The position numbers and the translations under genes are program-made. A stretch of DNA of 5,503 nt from Coriobacteriales bacterium. Its GTDB lineage: Bacteria; Actinomycetota; Coriobacteriia; Coriobacteriales; UBA8131. The stretch is taken from assembly GCA_031282085.1 (NCBI GenBank), contig JAITEK010000132.1, positions 1 to 5,503 on the forward strand. Direction: 5' to 3'. This document shows positions 1-5,208 of this stretch, piece after piece. Every line of letters starts with the position of its first letter. The first letter of the stretch is position 1. The notes beneath the pieces were generated by a model that ran no database searches, had not been told where the DNA came from, and saw only the letters and a program-made list of their open reading frames with translations.

Positions 1-2393
1 GTCGTTGAGGCTTTTATCGTAAACGAGCCATAGGTGGATGAGACCTTTACCTCGTCGCCGTCCTTAACGTCCAGATTGCGGGCGTCGATGGGATTCATGT
101 AGAGCAGGGCCTCGGGCAGGGCCGTGTTGAGCTCGGGTATGCGGCGCGTCATCGAGCCGGTATGCCAGTGCTCGAGCAGGCGCCCCGTGACGAACCAGAA
201 GGGATACTCATCGTTCGGCTCATAGGCCGGCGGCTCGTAAGGCCGGAACACGACCGACGGCTTGAGCCCGGCGCTCTTATAGAAGCTGACGTTACCCGCC
301 AGCCCCGGCTTGCCGTACTTCTCGACGCCGACCTGGTCGAAGCCTTCTTTTTGGTCGCCGTCGCAAAAACGCCAGCTTGTGCCGTACCATGTGCCGTCGA
401 TCTCGCGACAGGGCCAGGTCAGGCCGTGGTTTGTGAGGTACTCATCGTATGGGGCGAGCTGCTTTGCCTCCATCTTGAGCTTGGCGCCAAAGACCCCGTC
501 CGCGTCGTCATTTATGGCCTGCGCCGCCGGATTGAGCACGGGGTTGGAGAAGCTACGGTACTCCTCCCAAACCGTCCTACAGACCTCACGCTGGTCGCCG
601 ATGAAGTCGTCGGCGTCTTTGTCCCAGATAAACCCGAAGAGCTTGGTGAAGGCGTCCTCCTCACCGATCTTCTCGCCTTCCAGGACGCGGCGGGCGACCT
701 GCAAGAAGACCCACATATCCCAACGGGCCTCGCCGGGCGGGTCAACGGCCTTCTCGAATATGGCGGTGCGGCGCTCGGCGTTGCCGAACTGGCCCTCCCG
801 CTCGACCCAAAGCGACACCGGGAATACCACATCCGCGTACTGGCAGGACAACGTGGGGTAGACCTCGTTAACGACGACGAAGCTGTCGATGATGCCTTTC
901 TGTTCGCCTCTGCCGAGGAAGCGCGTAAGGTTGGGCATGGAGACGGCCCAGTTGTTGTAAGCGCTCCAGAAGAAATCGATGTTGCCCTTTGACATATCAC
1001 GGAACATCTTGACGGTGTGCGAGCCCGGCTTCTCGATGGCGTCGAGATAGCCCTCGGGCAAAGACCAGATGGCCTCGCTGTAGCGGCGATGCTGCGGGTT
1101 ATTCACCACAAGGTCGGCTGGCAGACGATGGGAGAAGGTGCCAACCTCCCGCGCGGTGCCACAGGCGCTGGGTTGCCCCGTCAGCGAGAACGCCCCGCTG
1201 CCGGGCTTGGCGTACTTGCCCGAGAGCAGGTGGACGTTGTAGATGGTGTGGTTCATCCAGGTACCGCGATTGTGCTGGTTGACGCCCATGGTCCACAACG
1301 AGAACACCTTGAGCGTCGGGTCGGCAAAGACCTCGGCCAGCAGCTTGAGGTCGGCAATCGGCACGCCGGAGAGCTCTGAGGTGTACTCAAAGGTGTAGGG
1401 CGCGAGCATGGCCGCGAACTCCTCAAAGCTGATCTCGTGCACGTCGTTGACCTTCTGACCCACCTCGGAGACATCGTAGCCGTCCTCATAGGCATTGCCT
1501 AGGTCCTCCTGACCAGCCTTGAACTGGAGATGGTCGTTCACAAAAGCCTCATCGTAGAGTTTGTTGCTCACGAGGTAGTTCGCGAGGCAGTTCGCGATGG
1601 CAAGGTCGGTGCCGGGGCGGAAGACCAGCGCGCGGTCGGCGGTCTTGGAGGTAGCGGTCTTGAGGGTTGTCAGGTCGTAGTGCTTAACCGCAGGGTCGCC
1701 CTGGTGGCGCGCCTTCAGACGCGAGTAGAGCACGGGGTGCGCCTCCGCCATATTCGCACCCCAGGTGATGAACACGTCAGCCTCATCAAGGTCGGCGTAG
1801 CAGTTCGCGGGCTCATCGGTCTGGAACACGTTCATAAACGCGACGACGGCGCTTGCCATGCACAGACGCGCGTTGGGGTCTATGTTGTTGGAGAGCAGAC
1901 CCGCCTTCCAGAACTTGGAGAGCACATAGCCCTCGGTGATGGGTTGCTGCCCCGACCCCCAGAACGCCAGGCGCGATTTGTCGGTCTTCCAGGTGTCCTT
2001 GAGCTTTTGAGCCACAAGGTCCAAGGCCTCATCCCACTGTGCCTCGCGCAGCCCCTCCATACTCCCTTTGGTGGAGGCGTCGTCGCGGATCAGCGGTTTG
2101 GTCAGCCGGTCCTCGCCATACAGAAGGCCAGCCAGGTGGTAGCCCTTAATGCAGTTGATACCCTTGTTCGACTGGTTGTCGACGTCGCCGGTAACCTCAA
2201 CGATCACTCCGTCTTTTACGCCGACCACCACACCGCAGCCCACGCCGCAGTAACGACACACCGCGCTGGAATGCCGTATCACCTCGTTTTGCCGGGGGGC
2301 GCAGGCCTCAAGCTGCGACAGGGCTCCTGTCGCAGCAAGCACGGCCAACGCAACGGCCGAGGTCTTTACGAATTCTCTCCTCGATACTTCCAT
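1..2393 (-). CDS. napA: Periplasmic nitrate reductase catalytic subunit NapA (3' end cut by the window edge)
   Basis: Molybdenum bis-MGD enzyme that reduces nitrate to nitrite outside the cytoplasmic membrane. I translated the strand by hand: 797 codons stay open to the window edge. Residues 4-10 (SRREFVK) followed by a hydrophobic stretch form a Tat signal. Cys46, Cys49, Cys53 and Cys81 give the [4Fe-4S] motif CxxCxxxCx27C, followed by the conserved KG (83-84). Cys178 in LCMASAV is the expected Mo ligand. Other NapA signatures are WGANMAEAHP from 211, MGVNQHNRGT from 369, TGQPSACGTAREVGTFSHR starting near 405, and LLEHWHTGSMTRR at 739-751. The C-terminal cofactor-binding domain is entered but about 50-60 residues are missing relative to E. 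coli NapA (828 aa). The ATG lies two bases after the napG stop, with AAGGAG overlapping the end of napG, so the two are co-transcribed and probably translationally coupled. Formate dehydrogenase or assimilatory Nas is less likely: the active-site Cys context and the LEHWHTGSMTRR block are typical of NapA. Confidence 0.96.
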   Translation of the reverse strand, partial: MEVSRREFVKTSAVALAVLAATGALSQLEACAPRQNEVIRHSSAVCRYCGVGCGVVVGVKDGVIVEVTGDVDNQSNKGINCIKGYHLAGLLYGEDRLTKPLIRDDASTKGSMEGLREAQWDEALDLVAQKLKDTWKTDKSRLAFWGSGQQPITEGYVLSKFWKAGLLSNNIDPNARLCMASAVVAFMNVFQTDEPANCYADLDEADVFITWGANMAEAHPVLYSRLKARHQGDPAVKHYDLTTLKTATSKTADRALVFRPGTDLAIANCLANYLVSNKLYDEAFVNDHLQFKAGQEDLGNAYEDGYDVSEVGQKVNDVHEISFEEFAAMLAPYTFEYTSELSGVPIADLKLLAEVFADPTLKVFSLWTMGVNQHNRGTWMNHTIYNVHLLSGKYAKPGSGAFSLTGQPSACGTAREVGTFSHRLPADLVVNNPQHRRYSEAIWSLPEGYLDAIEKPGSHTVKMFRDMSKGNIDFFWSAYNNWAVSMPNLTRFLGRGEQKGIIDSFVVVNEVYPTLSCQYADVVFPVSLWVEREGQFGNAERRTAIFEKAVDPPGEARWDMWVFLQVARRVLEGEKIGEEDAFTKLFGFIWDKDADDFIGDQREVCRTVWEEYRSFSNPVLNPAAQAINDDADGVFGAKLKMEAKQLAPYDEYLTNHGLTWPCREIDGTWYGTSWRFCDGDQKEGFDQVGVEKYGKPGLAGNVSFYKSAGLKPSVVFRPYEPPAYEPNDEYPFWFVTGRLLEHWHTGSMTRRIPELNTALPEALLYMNPIDARNLDVKDGDEVKVSSTYGSFTIKAST

Positions 2394-2395
2394 AC

Positions 2396-3013
2396 TCACT
2401 CCATCTCCTTACTCGGCATTCCTTGCGATTGTTCTATCCTGACGGCGACAGCGGGGTCGCTTACTACGCATCTCTCGACGCACAGGCCGCAACCGACACA
2501 CTGGTCTTTGTCTATAACGGGGGCAAAGATGACATGGGTCTCATCGCCCTCACGAGGGCGGAACTCCACGGTTATAGCCTGGTCGATGAGGGGGCAGCTG
2601 CGATAGCACACCTCACAACGGATGCCCGATTTTATGGCGATGCAAAGCTCGTCATCGATAACGGCGGTGCCCATCCGCACGTCCTGGCGCGCGTCTATGT
2701 CACGCAGAGCCCCCGTCGGGCACGCCTTCACGCAGGGGAAGTCCTCGCAGAGCCTGCATGCCTGGCCGCGCGCGTCGATCAAGGGGGTTCCCGCGGCGCT
2801 GCCTGCCGTCCAGGCGGCCATGTGGATGGCGGCATAGGGACAGGATTCAAGGCATTTGCCGCATCTGATACAACGGGCCAAGAAGTCATCCTCGCCCTGT
2901 GCGCCAGGCGGCCGCAGCAGGAACTCCGACCCATCAACAAGGTCGAGGATCACCTGGGCGCCCACCAAGCCCGCGGCGAACAGTGCGATTCCTTTGCCCA
3001 GCTTCGTGTCCAT
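2396..3013 (-). CDS. napG: Ferredoxin-type protein NapG (MauM/NapG family, four [4Fe-4S] clusters)
   Basis: Electron-transfer subunit; in characterised systems NapG works with the membrane protein NapH to pass quinol electrons toward NapA. The 205 residues hold 16 cysteines in four sets: C48/C51/C54/C58, C86/C89/C94/C98, C124/C133/C136/C140 and C172/C175/C178/C182. The third set has the NapG-specific wide first gap, and RCEVCYRSCP and FLLRPPGA closely match E. coli NapG (231 aa). The N-terminus differs from that protein: it begins MDTKLGKG and runs into a hydrophobic helix (about 8-25) with no twin arginine, so it looks like an uncleaved membrane anchor. An in-frame TAG at 3047-3049 precludes a much longer N-terminus, and no other start codon lies between that stop and this ATG. 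There is no Shine-Dalgarno sequence, consistent with leaderless translation from the promoter described just upstream. It is followed by napA with a 2-base gap. Confidence 0.93.
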   Translation of the reverse strand: MDTKLGKGIALFAAGLVGAQVILDLVDGSEFLLRPPGAQGEDDFLARCIRCGKCLESCPYAAIHMAAWTAGSAAGTPLIDARGQACRLCEDFPCVKACPTGALRDIDARQDVRMGTAVIDDELCIAIKSGIRCEVCYRSCPLIDQAITVEFRPREGDETHVIFAPVIDKDQCVGCGLCVERCVVSDPAVAVRIEQSQGMPSKEME

Positions 3014-3049
3014 GGTGTCGATGATAGAAGCGGGCGCAGAAACCGTCTA
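3014..3049 (-). promoter_or_regulatory. Candidate napGA promoter giving a leaderless mRNA
   Basis: On the minus strand a -35 box TAGACG (3049-3044, 4 of 6 matches to TTGACA) is followed by a 17-base spacer and a -10 box TATCAT (3026-3021, 5 of 6 matches to TATAAT). Only seven bases (CGACACC) separate the -10 box from the A of the napG ATG at 3013, so transcription should begin at or one base before the start codon. This explains why napG has no ribosome binding site. Leaderless mRNAs are common in actinobacteria. The start point is inferred from spacing. Confidence 0.6.
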
Positions 3050-3052
3050 TCG

Positions 3053-3062
3053 GGACAAGTCC
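3053..3062. promoter_or_regulatory. Small palindrome, possible operator just upstream of the nap -35 box
   Basis: The sequence GGAC-AA-GTCC has perfect 4-base arms around an AA centre. Its centre (3057.5) lies about 44 bases upstream of the predicted nap transcription start and immediately beside the -35 box. This is close to where class II Crp/Fnr activators bind. It does not match the classical Fnr (TTGAT-N4-ATCAA) or Crp (TGTGA-N6-TCACA) sites. Ten bases of symmetry can arise by chance, so this is only a candidate. Confidence 0.25.
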
Positions 3063-3072
3063 GAGCGCAGGT

Positions 3073-3104
3073 GGAAAACCCCTCTTTATGATGAGGGATT
3101 TTCC
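3073..3104 (-). terminator. Strong stem-loop with T-tract, probable terminator of the crp/fnr transcript
   Basis: On the minus strand GGAAAATCCCTC pairs with GAGGGGTTTTCC across an 8-base loop (ATCATAAA). All 12 positions pair in RNA if one G-U is counted; on the plus strand the same position is a C-A mismatch. The core CCCTC/GAGGG stem is preceded by four A and followed by G and four T, which is the layout of an intrinsic terminator, though CC follows the T-run. It lies about 100 bases after the regulator stop codon and 60 bases before napG, and would separate the two transcripts. The two 15-base halves are also related palindromes, so a protein-binding role cannot be excluded. Confidence 0.55.
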
Positions 3105-3140
3105 CTCTACTGATTTATCGTCATTCCTGAGCTTTTGCTC

Positions 3141-3183
3141 GGGAGTCTTCGGCTACGTCAGCAGCCAACTCCCTGCAAGGAGT
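3141..3183 (-). other. Compound stem-loop with an alternative pairing in the crp/fnr-napG gap
   Basis: On the minus strand GGGAGT (3173-3168) pairs perfectly with ACTCCC (3146-3141), and inside it GGCT (3166-3163) pairs with AGCC (3154-3151) around an 8-base loop. The same GGAGT can instead pair with ACTCC at 3183-3179, so the two foldings exclude each other. A further GAGC-AAAA-GCTC hairpin follows at 3140-3129. There is no U-tract, so it is not a classical terminator. It may be a 3'-UTR structure of the regulator transcript. Function unknown. Confidence 0.35.
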
Positions 3184-3203
3184 GCGCCACACTGCCGATG
3201 GGG

Positions 3204-3914
3204 CTAATCAAGCGATTCGTAGTCGTCAAGCCGCTCCAGATGGTAGACGGTTATGCGCCTGTGTGTACGCTTTATGACGCCGTCGTGCTCAAGCGTAGTG
3301 AGCAGGCGGCTACAGGTTGTGGGGTGGATAAAGAGAAGCTCGGCGAGCTGCTGGATGGTTATGCTTATGTCCAGCGTATAGACGCCGTCGGCATCGGGCG
3401 TATTCACTGCGCAGAGTTTCTTGATCCAGATGATGATACGTTGTATGGCCGGAGCAACGCCCGCGTTCGCTATGCGGTGCCCCATCTGGCCAAACGCCAT
3501 ATGACACACGAGTATGAACTCATAGAATATATCCGGGTCCTGCTGCATGATGTCGTAGAGCTGTCGCTGCGTAAAGCCGAACACTACCGTGTCCTTTGTC
3601 GCCACGTAGCGCATCTTGTATCCACCCAACGAGGCGATGCCTCCGTACTCGATGGAAAACGCGTTGCCCTTGTTGCGGTAGAACAACGCCGCCGGCTCAC
3701 CGTTTATCTTCGTGAACGAGCAACTGAGCTGCCCTTTATCGACATAGTAGTAATACAGGTCGTCTTTATCCTGGCTGGCAGCCGTAATGGTCTCGCCCTT
3801 GAACAGCTTGCGTTTCTTCGCCTGATCGATGTACTTGGCTATCTTTAACTGCTCAAATGCTTCCGTGGGGACCAGAACCGCTGTATAGTTCTGCTGGAAC
3901 AGCAAGCCTATCAC
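3204..3914 (-). CDS. Crp/Fnr-family transcriptional regulator
   Basis: Cytoplasmic DNA-binding regulator, 236 residues, the usual length for the family. Residues about 20-130 form the cNMP-binding-type beta-barrel, about 130-170 the dimerisation helix, and 180-230 the winged helix-turn-helix. The recognition helix runs about HPTTCSRLLTTLEHDGVI (197-214). The Glu that contacts the half-site in Crp (RETVGR) and Fnr (ETVSR) is replaced by Thr, while Ser-Arg is kept. Cysteines are at 65, 137, 168 and 201 only, so there is no N-terminal Fnr-type Fe-S cluster; the effector is unknown. The start shown is GTG at 3914, but AGGAGAGG abuts it directly. TTG at 3905, nine bases from that site, is an equally plausible start (233 aa). 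An in-frame TAG at 3921-3923 excludes a longer form. It sits alone between hairpins and upstream of napGA, which makes nap a likely target by proximity only. Confidence 0.9.
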   Translation of the reverse strand: MIGLLFQQNYTAVLVPTEAFEQLKIAKYIDQAKKRKLFKGETITAASQDKDDLYYYYVDKGQLSCSFTKINGEPAALFYRNKGNAFSIEYGGIASLGGYKMRYVATKDTVVFGFTQRQLYDIMQQDPDIFYEFILVCHMAFGQMGHRIANAGVAPAIQRIIIWIKKLCAVNTPDADGVYTLDISITIQQLAELLFIHPTTCSRLLTTLEHDGVIKRTHRRITVYHLERLDDYESLD

Positions 3915-3922
3915 CCTCTCCT
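3915..3922 (-). promoter_or_regulatory. Ribosome binding site that decides the crp/fnr start
   Basis: The minus strand reads AGGAGAGG directly against the GTG at 3914. That is too close for efficient use of GTG but ideal for the in-frame TTG at 3905-3903, nine bases away. The true N-terminus may therefore be three residues shorter than annotated. Confidence 0.5.
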
Positions 3923-4027
3923 ATAGGCGGGGATACACGCACTTGTGTTTTGGCCGATTCCACGCTCACGCAATGGGCCGCAGCACAAACATCCCGGGAC
4001 ATGACAGTTCTCAATACCTCCGTATTT

Positions 4028-4036
4028 ATTGTACCA
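4028..4036 (-). promoter_or_regulatory. Extended -10 promoter for the crp/fnr gene
   Basis: The minus strand reads TGG-TACAAT, an extended -10 element (TGn) plus a hexamer with 5 of 6 matches to TATAAT. No good -35 box is seen at 16-18 bases, as is usual for extended -10 promoters. Transcription would start near 4021, giving a leader of about 107 bases before the regulator. It lies downstream of the hairpin that ends the preceding operon. Confidence 0.5.
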
Positions 4037-4113
4037 TCCCTTTATGCGTAAATCCCGAAATAGCTCTTCCTCCGCACCAAATCCCTATTCCTCGTTACCG
4101 CTCAGACTCTCTC

Positions 4114-4146
4114 TTGTCGTTCTTGGCCGAAGGGCGAGAACGACAA
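4114..4146 (-). terminator. Perfect 10-bp stem-loop after the DUF2149 gene, probable operon end
   Basis: TTGTCGTTCT (4114-4123 on the plus strand) pairs without error with AGAACGACAA (4137-4146), and GCC/GGC adds three pairs at the tip around a four-base loop. It lies about 28 bases after the DUF2149 stop and before the regulator promoter, the right place for a terminator. Neither side has a T-tract (minus-strand sequence after it is GAGAGAG). It would have to be a U-less terminator or a processing/stability hairpin. Confidence 0.5.
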
Positions 4147-4173
4147 CGGAGGCGAGGGTCACATTGTCAGTAA

Positions 4174-4476
4174 CTATTCCTCATCTGGTTGCACAACGTA
4201 GTATTTGCCTGTTTCCTGGTCTTGATAGACTTGTACCTCTATCTCCTCCATACGGTTCTGGTCCACTTCGGTGTCTCCGGCGTCGCCCACGCTCTCCATA
4301 CGCGAGATAACGCCCGTGAGGTCGATGTTCCAGTTGATGACAAGCGCGAGCATGATGCCAACGGACAGCACCAACATGATGTCCGCGAGATTGGCGACCC
4401 CATCAAGAGGATTTATGGGGTCTTCTTGCAGGTAGGAGCTGGCGCCCCGTATCCCACGCGTGTATTTTCGTCTCAT
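4174..4476 (-). CDS. DUF2149 protein, short ExbD-like partner of the proton channel
   Basis: A 100-residue membrane protein. After a basic N-terminus (MRRKYTRGIRG), residues 19-48 (from DPINPLDG through ADIMLVLSVGIMLALV) form the single membrane helix. The pattern is strikingly like the ExbD/TolR segment (FIDVMLVLLIIFM), and Asp32 sits where the proton-carrying ExbD Asp25 lies. The remaining ~50 residues are acidic and presumably outside the membrane. They end in a short QVYQDQETGKYYVVQ strand pair, much smaller than the ExbD periplasmic domain. Its ATG overlaps the stop of the ExbB-like gene (ATGA), a sign of translational coupling and of a 1:1 working complex. DUF2149 proteins are known beside ExbB-like and CobN/HmuS-like genes (HmuV in Bacteroidota); I recall this from family knowledge and have not searched. 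Likely role: proton-driven stator subunit energising an outer partner. The substrate is unknown. Confidence 0.78.
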   Translation of the reverse strand: MRRKYTRGIRGASSYLQEDPINPLDGVANLADIMLVLSVGIMLALVINWNIDLTGVISRMESVGDAGDTEVDQNRMEEIEVQVYQDQETGKYYVVQPDEE

Positions 4477-5144
4477 GACGGGATCCTCACATGGGCCGGC
4501 GAGTCCTCGGACGGCTGTGTCCCCTTAGAATCGAGCCTCTCCAGGATGATCTCCATAACCGTCTCAAAGGACGCGAGGTAGCCCGCATATACCCTTTTGC
4601 GCACCCCCGAGATGATGAAGGAGATGCCCGAGGAGATAAGTCCCGCGACCGTCGCGTCAAAAGCCGTGAGCATAGCGGAAGACAGGGTGGCCGTGTCGCC
4701 CTGTCCCAAGGCGACGACGCCCGGCCCCAAGGGGATGAGTGTCGCGATGAGGCCAAAGGCGGGGCCCAGGCGCGCGATGATGTCGGTCACAAAGGTGAGC
4801 CGGTCATATCGGGCGCGCTCGCGCTCCAACACACGGACGGCGAGCGACTCGCGTATGGCAGGGGTGAGGCTCTCGTCGTCTACGATGTCGAGCAGCGCGG
4901 CCTTCTGCCTTCTCAGGATGCGCGAGGACGCGATGGATACTTTGATGTCGCGCCCCGAGCGTAGTTCCTTGATGAGCGCGGGAAAAGCGCGTGTGAGACG
5001 TTTGACCTCGGTAAAGAACTCAACAGCCAGCGAGCCGAGCATTACAACGGTCGTTGCCATGAACACCATGAGCACAATGAGCACGGGGTTCAGCAGCACC
5101 TCCGCTATTGAGCGCAGCGCGTCCGCGAGAAGGGGGTTTTCCAT
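4473..5144 (-). CDS. MotA/TolQ/ExbB-family proton channel protein
   Basis: A 223-residue integral membrane protein with three helices at about 20-42, 126-148 and 162-184, separated by a long charged cytoplasmic loop (45-120). This is the TolQ/ExbB layout. The second helix holds LGPAFGLIATLIPLGPG and the third ATVAGLISSGISFIISG. Thr135 and Thr165 match the channel-lining Thr148 and Thr181 of E. coli ExbB. Such proteins form pentameric proton channels that convert proton-motive force into movement of a partner. AAAGGA lies 11 bases before the ATG. The gene starts 64 bases after the upstream membrane-anchored gene and overlaps the DUF2149 gene by four bases. It belongs to the HmuU-like, chelatase-linked branch rather than flagellar MotA, which is longer and has four helices. 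Confidence in the family is high; the function of the complex is inferred. Confidence 0.88.
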   Translation of the reverse strand: MENPLLADALRSIAEVLLNPVLIVLMVFMATTVVMLGSLAVEFFTEVKRLTRAFPALIKELRSGRDIKVSIASSRILRRQKAALLDIVDDESLTPAIRESLAVRVLERERARYDRLTFVTDIIARLGPAFGLIATLIPLGPGVVALGQGDTATLSSAMLTAFDATVAGLISSGISFIISGVRKRVYAGYLASFETVMEIILERLDSKGTQPSEDSPAHVRIPS

Positions 5145-5208
5145 ATCGTTGGTTGTCCTTTCGTTGCCTCTAGTACGTTCTCGTTTGCTTCCCTTGGATA
5201 CCTCGCTG

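Noticed and set aside
512..1495. Minus-strand Ser/Arg/Pro-rich frames inside napA
   Set aside because: They are out of frame with napA and have the composition typical of a shifted GC-rich gene.
162..2606. Long plus-strand open frames opposite napA (162-992, 1017-1379, 1530-2606)
   Set aside because: They are antisense to a gene with unmistakable NapA motifs along its whole length and show no recognisable domains; such mirror frames are common in GC-rich coding DNA.
3070..3107. Classical Fnr (TTGAT-N4-ATCAA) or Crp (TGTGA-N6-TCACA) box upstream of nap
   Set aside because: I looked through the 190-base gap and found no match; the palindromes present have different half-sites.
2423..3113. Plus-strand open frames opposite napG
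   Set aside because: They mirror the NapG frame, which holds 16 ordered cluster cysteines; the opposite frames have no motif or credible start.
3135..3848. 237-residue plus-strand frame opposite the Crp/Fnr gene
   Set aside because: The minus frame has a clear winged helix-turn-helix and normal family length; the plus frame is a shadow.
3857..4310. Plus-strand short frames across the regulator-DUF2149 gap
   Set aside because: No domain and no good ribosome site, and they overlap the terminator-like hairpin and the DUF2149 gene.
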